Assembly: GCA_000697665.1 (NCBI GenBank)
Contig: KL197722.1
Coordinates: forward strand, 376,914-440,913
DNA: 64,000 bases
Source of the DNA: Jaapia argillacea MUCL 33604
Taxonomy: Eukaryota > Basidiomycota > Agaricomycetes > Jaapiales > Jaapiaceae
Direction: 5' to 3'
Positions 33,331 to 44,224 of this stretch are shown in pieces (position 1 is the first letter of the stretch; each line of letters begins with the position of its first letter). A program made the position numbers and the translations under genes. The notes beneath the pieces were generated by a model. That model made no database searches. It had not been told where the DNA came from and worked only from the letters and a program-made list of their open reading frames with translations.

Positions 33331-36300
33331 TGCACCGACGCAAGAGATGAATTAGGAGCAAAAAGATGAAAGGATGAGGGTCAAAGTGTGTTCAACGCGC
33401 AATAGGGCGTGTAGGTGCAAGCCGATCGTTGCCAACAGTGGCGGCGTGTGAATGTTTGCACTGCCTGCAGGTGACGCAAGAAGCGCCCGTTGAACCTTGA
33501 CTTTTGACTAGTCGAGGCGCTGGTGATTTCGACGATAACGACGACCAAACGACGACAGCGACAGCGGAGACAGCGGAAGAACTTAATAACGGCAAGGAAC
33601 GCGCCTAGGAAGTCTGAGAGGGGCACACGGCTTCGCTGTTATTTTCATCTCCACCCACATCAACGTGGGATGCTCCTATCGATAACATCCCTCTCTGGGC
33701 AGCGCCAAGAATGACCATGAGCTTTAGGGGGGGACTGTGGTGGACAGTCCAGCGATTGGAGTTCCAACAAATCAACTCTTGCGATAGTCGCTAGCTCGCT
33801 GACCCTCCGCTACTCGCTTGCCGCTTGTCACGACGCCGATATTGTTGACTCTTGGAATCAATGGCTCTCCAAAGCACACCCCCAACTACTAGAAGCGATT
33901 TTTAAACTTCCTGATTTTATTTTGCCGGCTGCCCCACTTTGTGGAAGGTTTATCTCTGGGATTTCGGGCTGGTTTTATCATCCTGCGATTATGCTCGATT
34001 GGCCAAAGTTGCATGGTTGCCTTGCCCGCTACCCCAATGGACATCCCAGATGTAAAGTGCTTTTACCTCCAATTTATTGATTTAAATCACAATTCTTAGG
34101 GGTGGTGCGACAGTGGTGAGCTTCCTGTTTATCTAACCACGTCGAATAGGACGCTAATTAACATTCGACCCGTCCCCACAGAGTTTGGAATGACATGGGT
34201 TGCTAGGAATCAGTTACGATGATAATCGGGCACCCCGATCTTCCTCGTTTACTCTCCTTATCCATCTTGGGGACAAGTCTCTTGACCTTTCAAGAAGGCG
34301 ATACATTCGGTTTTCGGTTTTCAAAGTACCCTGAACCTCGAGGCGGATTCGTTCTACCCCCTACGTACGTTCGTACGTTCGACAAAGTGGGGGAATGAAA
34401 CCCGACCCCGCGACTTCGAACCGATGACCTGAGAGGTTAGCCACCACTTCTTCTCCTTCACCCGACTTTTGTCATCGGACCTAGTCTTTTTCAGTAGCTC
34501 CGCCCAAGCTATCTTCCTGTCACTCCTCATAGCTGGCATTCTCTAATATTATTACCTACGACATAAAGTCACGTTGGTCGGTGGTCATTCAAAAATTGCA
34601 GTGTCTAACCAACGTTAGCACCGCCGCCACCTTGCCGAACGCTCCAAACAAATGCACGATGCAGAAGAATGTCTGTCTGTCTTTGTGCGGCGTAATAGAA
34701 ATTGTTGATGTTCCTTCGGAGGGCGTGTGCTGGCAAAAGCGAGAGTCATTCGACTCGGATTGCCATGGTCACGATCTCCGCTTTTCTGAATAATATATGC
34801 ACAAAGAGGGTCACCTGCACGACCGTCCCCCTCCGAAGCAGGCAAGATAGCCACGCGACAACCGCTCTCGAGTTCAGCCGACCAGCTGTTCGATGACACA
34901 GTCGAGTTCCTATTCCCCCCGCCATCCTGAAATGTGTCTAAAGCGAATCATTCTACCTGGGCTGGCGTGTCCATCATTCACATCCACCACGGATTTGTCG
35001 ACATTAAGGTCATCGGCCACAATGAGATTCACTGTATCCACAAACCATGTTCACCTTCCAACCTCCTCACTCGCACTCCAGCTGGACTGATGGCATTTCC
35101 GTTACGCTCAGCATACGCCACAGCATTCAATAATTGCTAAGGACTCACTCTCGATACCGCACTCACTCAAGAACTGATCCTTTGACTCACGGCCAGTTGC
35201 CCACTGCCGCTTCCCGAGTCGGCAAACAACAGGATTGCATAGCCCCACTTACTGCAAGTGTAGTTTACGCCGTTTCACCGCTCTAACAACGTCCGAAGGG
35301 CCCCCATGCTTGTTGTACAAAACACACGCCTCTTGGTCATCCGACAACCATCTGAGAGCTCGGCCGATCTCGTTTGTTCCCCGTCTCTGGCGTGAAATGA
35401 CAAACCTGCGCACCATCCATTTACACTAAAACCAGATTGACGAACTTGATTGCCGTAGATCCCCTCTAAATCTCAATACTTATCTTTCACTTGCGATACC
35501 TCAAATCCAATCATCTATCGAGACACGCATCCTTCGTGCGGGTCCCGGTGGGCGCATGTGGACGTCATCACTCCCATCAAGGTATCTCCCGCACAGCCAA
35601 ATCTCACTCCCGCCTAGTGTTGTCGAGAGCTTCAAAGCCGCTCGCCTTGCAATATATCGTTCATGCGAAATATCCATCGGTTTTCCCTAGGCCTGCGATG
35701 TGCCCATTCCCGGGAAGGTTAGCCCACTCTGAACCTTCAGCCTACTGCCTCCGATCTGGTCCAAAAGTCTTCTTCAAAACTGCCACCATCGCGATCCACC
35801 TGCCGTACGTCTCCTCCACGTACAAATGGACTGTCCTCTCCAGCCTCATGTTTGCGGTTCATTCGATTAGCGCCGTTTTGATAGCCTACGGCGAACCACA
35901 CAGCTAGATTGTGATAATATTTCTTACAAATATTTGATATCTAGCTTGAACATGATGGTTGACGGACTCTTCGAGTGGCTAGGTTCGTTACGTTTCGTAG
36001 TCCACCCTCCAACCTTGCAAACGACTCCATGTCATCTTCGCGCTATTATGTACGCTGTCCGATGATGAGCATGAGATATGATAAGCACACCGCGTAGCCG
36101 AGGAATGAGCGAATGACGGTGAACGAAAGTTAATCTCCCAAGACAATTGCGTGCATAGACAATGGCTTGGTCCCGCCCTTCTTATTGTTGAGTGAGGTCG
36201 TTATCCCAGTACAAAGATCATTGTCCTACAATCATATGCATCGCACCAACTCTAACCAACTTTCACAATTGTCGATCACAGATATTTCTGAAACAGAGTT

Positions 36301-36629
36301 CTAGATCGGAAGCTATCTTTTGTCTCAACGCCTTGGACGGCGTCTTGTGTCCTAACCACGTGTCAGCAAGAGCAAAAGCGACTCCGCAAACCTTAAGGCA
36401 AATGAGTGAGAAGGGCCCCAGATCCGAGACCCACAAAAGTACATGTGGTTCCGTGAGGTGGGTATAAATGCTGCGAGGTTCGGCCTTTTAGCCCTCCATC
36501 TCTCTTCGGAACCGAGCTGTATAAAGCGCGCTGCTATCAAGGAAGACGTCCTCGAACATCCCTTCACCGAGACTCTCACGAACGAGCTCCCCTCGACCAT
36601 CACATTTGACCCCCATCCTCCACCCTCAA
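33331..36629. other. 3.3 kb gene-poor region
   Basis: The longest gap in the window. It holds only short scattered frames on both strands without consistent codon use, splice extension or motif. Base composition and stop density look non-coding. There is a short tandem palindrome at 34361-34383. I see no open frame for a transposase, integrase or reverse transcriptase, and no clear terminal repeats by eye. A decayed repeat or a long non-coding transcript cannot be excluded. Confidence 0.5.
34361..34383. repeat. Short tandem palindromic repeat (ACGT/TACG units)
   Basis: The sequence has two overlapping TACGTACG/TTCGTACG-type units in 23 bases, each nearly self-complementary. It lies in gene-free DNA; no function is claimed. 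Confidence 0.6.
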
Positions 36630-36817
36630 TGCGCCCATACCGAGTATACGAACACCCTGACTTCTCAAACTCGCCCGAGCCAGGTCGAGCAGCAGTGGCT
36701 TTCGTGCTGGGAGGCGTAACAGTTGTAATGGCGTCGACAGTAGCTGTATACCAGCTAATAACGTCCTCGTTCGTCACACAGAAGAAACCGCAGAGGTATG
36801 TGAACCTTGACTCTTGA
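36630..36817 (+). CDS. Possible 62-residue single-span membrane protein
   Basis: The frame from ATG 36630 starts MRPYRVYEHPDFSNSPEPG, followed by one hydrophobic helix (AAVAFVLGGVTVVMASTVAV) and a short polar tail (KKPQRYVNLDS). The frame stays open upstream to 36443 with similar codon use, and a TATAAAT-like element occurs near 36470, so a longer protein or a different start is possible. Small one-helix proteins of this kind occur among mitochondrial complex subunits, but no family was recognised. Codon bias is modest and no intron supports the model. Confidence 0.3.
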
Positions 36818-37258
36818 GCGCTCCTTGGTGGCAGAGACTGACGAGCGGACGGGACACAGTGCGACAGTAACTGCATAGTGGGCACTCCATTCTTCCCGAG
36901 TTCGCTTCGACGATGAAGATACCGGCATATCCGACGTACTCGACATTCCGAGTAACGACAATGGCAATTCCGGCAGTAGTACGACGGGAGGACGAAGGGG
37001 TATAAGGCGGGAGACACTTTCGATATTCTACTGGGGCGAGGTCGACATGAAGTCGAGTTTTACTGTCATCATCATTTGCATCATGTAACACGATTGTTTG
37101 TATTTTAGTACGCACCACACTCCACCTCACTTTTTTCGCATTGTTGTTGTTACCACCAGTTGTACTTGTATGGCTTCGATTTTGACAACACTGATGCGTT
37201 GCGCTTGGTATTGCAGGAGAGTGAGCAATTAGAGAGTGGTCAGGGCAACAAGCGCACC
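36818..37258. other. Intergenic region, convergent
   Basis: 441 bp between the possible small gene and the stop of the methyltransferase gene. A minus-strand frame crosses it (36774-37304) but runs into the 3' end of the real gene and lacks support. Nothing else is visible. Confidence 0.4.
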
Positions 37259-38449
37259 TTATGTCAGTTTCGTCGCAACCCAAAACTCCGCCCGATAAAT
37301 CCACTTCATCATAGCCTGCCTATCAGCAGTATACTCACAGTCTACTGTCATGGTCTTCTTCTTTGAGGCATCGATAGGCCCGAGTACAAAGCCTACGCCT
37401 TCAGCGACGGCAATAACTTCCTCGAGGTTAAGCTCTAAGGATGCCTGCGCGCCAGGACTCCATAAGAGCGGTCCCAAATTGACCCAAGTGCCTCCAGGGC
37501 GGAGGAGCGTATAGATTTGCTCAATGGTGGCGATGGCGTTGAGTGAGGTGTCGATAAAAAACATGGTCACGATATAATCATATCCAACCTCCCCTTCACT
37601 CCGCAATGGGGGCAACAGGGTTATAAAGTCGCGTTCAAGGAGGTTAAACGTCGGGGTGAGGCGAGGAATAACGTCCGGAAACGAAACAGGTCGAAACAGC
37701 GCGTCATTGGACCGAGAATGGGAGAACCAGTGGGCATAAGGATAGATGAGGTGTTGGTCGAGTGTAGTAGTCGTGGTGGGAGAAAGAAGGAAGCGTAAAG
37801 CTAAGTTCATGTACGATGATATCTCGTTCGCCGTGGTGTCAAAGCCCAACCGCGATATCTCCCAAGCTAGCCTGCCCAAGCCCGAACCAGGGACGAGAAC
37901 CTTCATAGCTGCCGGGGAAGAGGCGTGTTTCAGAACCTCCAAGATGGGCGCGAATATTTCTTCTCGCTCAGGTCGTCCCTCGTCGCTCCAGTCGCGAACG
38001 AAGTGTCGGAGAGTTTCCCGCACCTTCCCTAAATCACCTCTCGGCGACTGCCCCTCACCTATCCAACCTTCTCCATCGACCTCCAGACCTAACTCTGTTT
38101 TCGCGAGGCCAACGATAGCCCTTGTTACCTCCGCGTTCGACGCTGTAACCTCTTCCAGTCTATTCAGCTTTTTGGTATATCCCAGGTCGTACCCAGTTCG
38201 CTTGTGAGCTCGGCCGAGCTTGGAGTACGATGCGCGCATTCTCTTCAACTCTCGTTGAGAAAGCTGCTCGTACTGAGAGTACGAAAGTATGGCTTGGGTT
38301 ACAGAGAATGGTCCATTCAACTCTGATTTTTGACGTTGAAAGCCCGATAGATGTACAAGGTCCCGGAGAGGCAAGTATCTGACACCGAAGAGGGAGAGTA
38401 CGAAGAGGAAAAATAGGACAGGACCATCAGAATTGAAGGTGGTTGCCAT
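37259..38449 (-). CDS. N2227-like (carnosine N-methyltransferase family) protein
   Basis: A single exon from ATG 38449 codes for 396 residues. An N-terminal hydrophobic helix (VLFFLFVLSLFGVRYLPL) suggests membrane anchoring. The N2227 family start is visible as YSQYEQLSQRELKRMRASYS. The methyltransferase core has the S-adenosylmethionine loop MKVLVPGSGLGRLAWEISRL, the acidic partner strand FDTTANEISSYMNLALRF and later YDYIVTMFFIDTSLNAIATI with LLRPGGTWVNLGPLLW. Known members (human CARNMT1, yeast YNL092W) methylate carnosine or related histidine imidazoles; the substrate here is not determined. The C-terminus closes with YRAEFWVATKL. The ATG at 38449 was chosen rather than the upstream non-ATG extension. 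Length and motif order match the family. Confidence 0.9.
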   Translation of the reverse strand: MATTFNSDGPVLFFLFVLSLFGVRYLPLRDLVHLSGFQRQKSELNGPFSVTQAILSYSQYEQLSQRELKRMRASYSKLGRAHKRTGYDLGYTKKLNRLEEVTASNAEVTRAIVGLAKTELGLEVDGEGWIGEGQSPRGDLGKVRETLRHFVRDWSDEGRPEREEIFAPILEVLKHASSPAAMKVLVPGSGLGRLAWEISRLGFDTTANEISSYMNLALRFLLSPTTTTTLDQHLIYPYAHWFSHSRSNDALFRPVSFPDVIPRLTPTFNLLERDFITLLPPLRSEGEVGYDYIVTMFFIDTSLNAIATIEQIYTLLRPGGTWVNLGPLLWSPGAQASLELNLEEVIAVAEGVGFVLGPIDASKKKTMTVDCEYTADRQAMMKWIYRAEFWVATKLT

Positions 38450-39723
38450 GGTTGAAAATGCCGTAGATTGGCGGGCCTCACCCACGCAAGTGATTTAGTT
38501 TGAGGGAGTGGTAAAGAGGAAGGGTATTACGTCGTATGCAACGTCGAGGAAAATCGCCTTGTCGCTGTCCGCCACGACGAGGAAGGACATTTCCTGTTTA
38601 GGATAAACCTATAATGTGTTGATGCTCATGCAGTCACGGTCCCAGAGGTCCCTTACGGTTTTCAGCGATACCATAGCTCAATGATTCGAAGGTTCACCAC
38701 GATCTCTGGCCTTTTTAATGCTCTAACAGCAGAGCGAAGGGACCAAGCAGATGGGCTGAATTAAAGGCCGAGGGAGTACTGGTGAGCACAATTTTGGATG
38801 GCAGTACAACGAAATTACGATAGTGGGGCCTATGATACTACAGCGTCTTTGCCCTGACAATTGCAAGCAAGGTTCATGGCCAACGTATCCCGTCGGCGAC
38901 CATCAGTATGAATCTCATTTTCCTGCACGCACTTCACGGCACCGATGGTTGAAACGTTGACTGCTTTGCGCGAAACGTATAGTACATGTTTTTGGGTTTC
39001 AGGCCATGCCATCCATGGCCAGGTTATTTCAGCGCCAACACGGTAACTTACCTTCAGCGAAGCAACATTCATGGGCGGTGAATTTCTGTAATAACGTGTT
39101 TCATTGGTAATGCGTTGACCAGTGTGGATAGTAGCAGCAGATACAATATTAATGCCAGTGGTGAATACAGATCATCGGTTGATGGAAATATCGATCGAAA
39201 GTCTGAAATCTAAACTGGGTGACAGTTGGGTGACAGCTAGCGTTGACACGATCGAGCAAACAAAGTTGCGATTATTATTAGCTTTTGACGTGAAGCCACC
39301 CCACGCGTCTCGCTGATTCTGCCCCTGCATATGACGGACTTCAGAGGACGAAACGTGCTCATTTTGTCCGATAGTGCCCATCAAACATGCAGTCTATGTG
39401 ACCTCAGACTCTCCGGGTGTAACCTTTGTTCTCCACTGAGCTTGGTGCCGCTGACTTTGGAAAGATCTTAGAAAAGGTACACACTGTACAGTAATCTCCA
39501 TCACTTCTTCGATTCTCTAGAGCTGATGAGCGTAAACAGGAGGTCTCCAATCGCCGAGCAACTGCGGTGCCTGCGTTCCACGACCATCGCGTACTATATA
39601 AGTCAAACCCAGAGTATCGCTAGTCTCTAAGTCGCGTTTTCCCCTCGCACCATTGAACAATTTCTACGCGTCTCTCTCTCTTATATTCCCCTCACTCCTT
39701 TACCCCACACTCATTTTAACAAA
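38450..39723. other. Divergent intergenic region
   Basis: 1.27 kb between the methyltransferase start on minus and the secreted-protein start on plus. The short minus frame 38830-39072 is not supported. The right end holds the core promoter described at 39595. Confidence 0.45.
39595..39602 (+). promoter_or_regulatory. TATA box of the secreted-protein gene
   Basis: TATATAAG lies about 120 bp before the ATG at 39724, followed by a strongly pyrimidine-rich leader (39630-39715). This is the classic core-promoter layout of highly expressed basidiomycete genes. Position and context are seen; activity is inferred. Confidence 0.6.
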
Positions 39724-40939
39724 ATGCCCTCTGCGTCATCGTTGTTCAAGATCTTCGTCACTGCAAGCATCGGTTTGTCAGCCCTTGTCAATGCGGTTCC
39801 CACATCCACTTTCGAAGGAAGAGCCTTGTCGTTCAATCCCCTGAACGTCAACTTGCAACCCATCGAAAAGCGTGATGGATTCTCTGCCATCAACCCGAGG
39901 ACCAACGCCCAGAGGATGGCTCAAGGCTTACCTCTCCTCAAGCCCAAGCGGTTCTCGCCATTCGGTACCCCATTTTCCCACCTGCTAATGCACATTGACC
40001 AACATCTACCATTAGACAGGCGAACCCAACCTTCTTCCTGTATTCCGTCCACGTGAGTGGTTCCCTTTACTTTTCCTTAGACCTCCTTACGCTTACGCCT
40101 ATGCTTACCCTACAGCGTAACTGGCACGATCGCTGTCCAGGATACCAGCGGTGGTTCTCAAGGATACGTCTCGGCCACTACTAACGGGTTCGGCGAGTAC
40201 GTGCTGACTACGGACAGCACAGCTGCTCTCACCGTCACTTTCACCATTCTATGCGATACGACAACCCCGGTTGCCATTTCGGCTGATGTGTGTCTCTACC
40301 ACGGGCCTATTATTATTCCGCAACTCACCTTCTCCTTTCATTAGAACACTAACATTCCCTCCTACCCGTTCTTCGGTGGTGTTGTCGGATTTTCCAGCAC
40401 TGATAATGATCTCGAGCCGGGAAGCCCCAACTATGTTTACATCGCAGGTTCTGCATCCCAGAGTACGTACCGCTCACTATTTTTCTCTACTTTGCCCATG
40501 TATTTTGACTAACAATATACCTACAGGTGCAGCGCTAGCTCCTCCCCAGTCCAGTTCCAACGCGTTCACTGCCGCGACCGGAATCCCCGAGGACTATGAA
40601 AACACAATTTGGTACTACACCCCTGGAACTGGACAGCTCACGCCCGTATGGATCAACAGCGACGGCAGTACGTTTATTTCCTTTGTCCTCATCAACACCC
40701 GATGCAACGCTCATACTCCCATCACCCTGTGATTCATTAGCTCCTGCCACTACTATTCTGGCTGAAACTCAAAACATCCTCCTCCTCACTGGCGACTATA
40801 ACAGTTTCCAGAATAGCTTTGGCCCAACCACCGAACTCGTGAGTTCATTCATCTTCGACTTTATCCACGACCAATTTACCGACGCTTTCCTGCCAGAACT
40901 TTTTCTTCACAGCCTAAACGCTTGTGTTATAGGTATTAG
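39724..40939 (+). CDS. Secreted protein of unknown function, 7 exons
   Basis: Exons 39724-39964, 40016-40052, 40116-40287, 40345-40462, 40527-40667, 40741-40838 and 40913-40939 give 277 residues. A signal peptide is present (FKIFVTASIGLSALVNAVP), and a likely Kex2 site follows at IEKRDGF, implying a propeptide. The mature part starts with a basic LKPKRFSPF and then a beta-rich, small-residue domain: VTGTIAVQDTSGGSQGYVS, TTNGFGEYVLTTDST, YPFFGGVVGFSSTD. A WYYTPGTGQLTPVWINSDG stretch follows. Similar signal-propeptide-beta domain proteins are widespread in mushroom genomes with no known activity. The strong TATA box and pyrimidine leader suggest high expression. All six introns are 50-75 bp and phase-consistent. 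Confidence 0.8.
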
Positions 40940-41425
40940 ATGGACACTCGGACTTTTTTCTAAATGCTTTGACGATCACGCTTTCGAGATATATCTACTG
41001 TCGTTTTTCTACGAATAATGTCATCTGTGGCATATTCGAATCCTCATCGCATCTTGTGTTTGTACTTGATTACTAACAATGCAAAGAGTCTCTGATTTAT
41101 CGTACCCTTCATTCGGGAGTGTCGGCTCAGCGACAGTCTCCACAGACAACGTTGAACGGCTCTCGACATACCTTCAGGCGTATATGAATTACCCGGCAAG
41201 TCCATGGGTCACTTCGAGGTCTGATTGGGAGGCGCGTTGGTGTGTTCGACACGCAGTGAGGGGCAATTGGGGTAAATATATGCCGAAGCTTTATCGTGTC
41301 CTCCATAGGGAGGAAGGTGGCAATGTTACCAAAACCTAAATCATGCAAGTCCAAAACACAAAGTCCCATGGTAATACAGTGCTAGTCGCCCCAAATCTCG
41401 GCTGATTTTCGACATTGAAGAACCC
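40940..41425. other. Convergent intergenic region
   Basis: 486 bp between the stop of the secreted-protein gene and the stop of the minus gene at 41426. The frame 41079-41339 has no support. Probably 3' untranslated sequence for both. Confidence 0.4.
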
Positions 41426-42116
41426 TCAACACTTCACAGTCATCGAAAAGGTAAATTCACAAGCCAATGTCGGCTACAAACCACGGAAACAAAGATGAAT
41501 TAGTTCATAATGTTCCCAGCCCAAAAGACAGGCCAAGGACTCACCTCCAACGACATGAGTACGTCGGGTCCACCACCAACTACTTTAGGTCGCTCATCCG
41601 TGCCACCAGTTTCGTAGGCAGACTTGAATGGAATGTAAGCTGGTGGGATGGCATTCCTAGGATGTTGGGGATCGACGGGGAGAGGATGACGTCCCGTCGC
41701 GATAGTTGTTTGAAAGTAACATTCAACTCTGAGTTCCTTCAATAAAAAAAATCACGTGGTCAGGAAGAATGGAAGCGGGAAGGCGGGTGGTAAGGACTGA
41801 CTTCGAAACTCTTCTCCCTTAGGCCGGGGGTGCAAGTGATACTCTGAAACACTTCGCTTGCTTTGATACTCGCCTCTTCATCCTCACTTTCACCTTCCTG
41901 GCATTCGAAAACCTTCGGCCGTCCATCATGCGGCGCTTCTACCTCCATCCGCGCGGCTGCGCGAGCAGGCAAAGGTGCCACTGCCCTTCTCCCTTCCAAC
42001 CTCGCGCTAAGATTACGCTTCCGGGAGGTAGGTAGAACCTCGTCGACATCCTCAGATATCACGAGAGGATTCGATGTATAATCGACAGAAAACCATGCTT
42101 CAGAGAATGGAGACAT
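41426..42116 (-). CDS. Uncharacterised 184-residue protein, 3 exons
   Basis: Exons 42116-41802, 41736-41545 and 41473-41426 are all zero-phase and give 184 residues. The start MSPFSEAWFSVDYTSNPLVI is followed by a basic patch (TSRKRNLSARLEGRR), an acidic patch (CQEGESEDEEAS) and a mixed segment (HPLPVDPQHPRNAIPPAYIP). Two 65-70 bp introns have good GT and AG sites (GTCAGT, GTGAGT). The last exon is only fifteen codons plus stop, so the C-terminus is less certain than the rest. No family was recognised; a small nuclear complex subunit would fit the charge pattern but this is a guess. Confidence 0.6.
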
Positions 42117-42776
42117 GATTCACTCTTCGGATAATGACTGGTTGGGGAAAGGATGATTAACAGTAGGGTCAAAGGACGTAGTTGTGTTGTTGCCACCTAA
42201 AAGGCGGATAAGAAGATAAAGATAGAGCTGGCAGGATAAACAGCGGGGTTGGACGAAATCGGTTACTTGACTTTATATCATGTGGGGGATGCGGCTTTGA
42301 AGTGGGCGCTTGTGACAGGGATGGTCAAAGCCAAGGCCACCTCATGCCACCCATTGTTGATCGGGTGAGTGGCTACCTTTTTGCTGCCGAATGGGTGAAG
42401 CAGTGCGGGTATAGTTGAGATACGCCATATCGGCGTGATATTGCACAATCGGGGATGATGGTCGCACCTGACTGGACAGGGCGCCTAGCAGAGGAGGGCT
42501 CTGCATATGCTATATGCGTCCAAAGTAGGAAGGTGGAAGGAAAGCCGGCAGGGGTACTGATACGAGAAGTCAACGTATGTCTTGATATGAATCTGTTGTG
42601 GTTGGAATGTATGTTGATGAGCCACGATATCACAAGATCAAACGATGAGATGTGGGTGCGTGGGCTTAGCATCCAGGGTATCGAAGTCCAATCGAAGCAA
42701 AGGCTCCGAGTGTTTCTGATCCCGCTGTTCTCAGGATGACGCCCAACATAAAAGTTTCAATCCCCAGTTATTTTCA
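42117..42776. other. Intergenic region between two minus-strand genes
   Basis: 660 bp; holds the promoter of the gene ending at 41426 and the 3' flank of the NIF3-like gene. The plus frame 42455-42739 (94 codons) shows no motif or splice extension and is not called. Confidence 0.4.
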
Positions 42777-43320
42777 TTAGAAATTCTCCAGACGATAAAT
42801 ATCGTACGCGACTTCTTCGTAAGGATGGACCTTCAAAGTTGAGAACCGACAGTCTTGTCAGAAACGTTAACAACCGGACAACAGAACTTGTTCACCTTCT
42901 TCAGTTCCTGAATCGCATCCAGCAATTCCTTATTTTCCCCCTTATCATTAACGACAATCTCAACCTTATGTTCTTCCACGAACTCCAGCTTCCCAGCCTC
43001 ACCGATAGCGGGGTTAGCCTCCGCGGTGGGTTTGAATTGACCTGTGCATTCAGGGGGTATACACGCCAAGGAATCAAGAGTGGGAAGAAAACCGAGCGAG
43101 TACCGTATTGAATGCATAATCGGGTGAAGGCAACGTTGAGAATAATCCAGGGATAGGGTATACACCAAGGCTAACCAGTCCCCTTTGTGATGAATGCACA
43201 ATGTTCGTAATTCCCGATTTTCCCGAGGGATTGGGGGAAGGTGGTGAAGAGGTGGTTGAGGATTGTAGAAGTGGATGTCGTTGGGGTGAAAAAGACGAGT
43301 TTGAATCGTGTAAGAGACAT
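42777..43320 (-). CDS. NIF3-like (YqfO-domain) protein
   Basis: Three exons (43320-43176, 43041-42896, 42830-42777) splice into 114 residues. The fold signature is clear: RFKLVFFTPTTSTSTILNHL, IGNYEHCAFITKGTGQFKP, then VHPYEEVAYDIYRLENF at the C-terminus, where HPYEE is the hallmark of the NIF3/YqfO insert domain (a CutA-like ferredoxin fold). The protein corresponds to the stand-alone version of that domain found in many fungi and bacteria. A metal or small-molecule binding role has been proposed for the family, but the biochemical function is unknown. The exon junctions fall inside the GTGQF and KKVHPYEE phrases, which confirms the splicing. It shares a 202 bp divergent promoter with the coatomer gene. 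Confidence 0.88.
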
Positions 43321-43522
43321 ATTAGAACCAGATTATAAAGAAATTAGATCTTGGAGGAGATGTATCCAGGCGGTTGCGGAAGATCGGAAGTGAAGTCGAT
43401 ATTGGACTTGGTGGTGAACGCGAAAGAACAACGTCGACGTGTCCCTCCCTCCGACCTCCTCAAATCTCGCTTCCCAATCCCCTCCTCAACCCCCAACTCC
43501 ATAACACCACCGTCATATCAGA
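43321..43522. promoter_or_regulatory. Bidirectional promoter, NIF3-like gene / coatomer zeta gene
   Basis: Only 202 bp separate the two divergent start codons, so the two genes must share or interleave promoter elements. An AT-rich patch near 43321-43345 and pyrimidine runs at 43440-43510 are visible. No specific factor site was assigned. Confidence 0.55.
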
Positions 43523-44224
43523 ATGAATCTTACGCTCTACACGATAACAGGATTCCTCATCCTGGACACAGATGGCCATCGAGTCCTCGCAAAATACTAC
43601 CGTCCAAAATCACATCCAAACGCTGATTCCAACAAGTCTCTTCTCGCTCTCAAAGACCAAAGAGCCTTTGAGAAGGGTCTGTTTGCAAAGACTAAGAAAC
43701 CAGGAGGTGTGTCACCCTTGTCATACACCTCTCGTTCTTCCCAACATGCAACACTTTGCTGATGGTACCACGTCATTGCGCCAGGCGATATCATCCTCTA
43801 CGACTCGCACCTAGCGCTGTACAAACATTCCCTAGACCTCATATTCTACTTCATCTCATCACCAGAAGAGAATGAACTGGTCGTCCAATCCGCTCTCAAC
43901 GCTTTCATGGACGCTCTCCAACTATTACTACGAAACCAAGTGGAGAAACGTGGTGTGTTGGAGAATTTAGATTTGGTGCTTTTGTGTTTGGACGAGACCG
44001 TTGACGATGGGTGTGTGCCATGGTTCTTTTCCTCAACCGTTTGCGAATTGGGTTGCTGATGTGGATTTGGTAGGATTATCGTTGAGACGGACTCTACGAC
44101 TATCGCTTCACGCGTGTCGAGACCGAAAGCAGACACTACGGAGATTGTCATTAATGAACAGACGATCATGAATGCCTACCAGACCGTCAAGGAGCAGATG
44201 AAGCAGAGGATTAGTCAGTTCTAG
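43523..44224 (+). CDS. RET3: Coatomer subunit zeta (COPI)
   Basis: Exons 43523-43706, 43785-44010 and 44074-44224 give 186 residues, the normal size of zeta-COP. The longin/sigma-adaptin fold is visible: MNLTLYTITGFLILDTDGHR, VLAKYYRPK, then DIILYDSHLALYKHSLDLIF, SPEENELVVQSALNAFMDAL and VLENLDLVLLCLDETVDDGI, closing with NEQTIMNAYQTVKEQMKQR. The subunit pairs with gamma-COP in the F-subcomplex of the COPI coat, which drives retrograde Golgi-to-ER transport. The start at 43523 fits the family N-terminus; the internal segment between strand 3 and helix 1 (residues ~45-62) is slightly longer than in yeast Ret3. Confidence 0.93.

Noticed and set aside
34400-34440. tRNA-like B-box on minus (GGTTCGAAGTC)
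   Set aside because: The flanking bases do not form a T-stem, and no acceptor stem or A-box lies at the right distance.
33331-36629. Mobile element in the gene-poor island
   Set aside because: No transposase, integrase or reverse transcriptase frame and no visible terminal repeats; the idea remains untested rather than supported.
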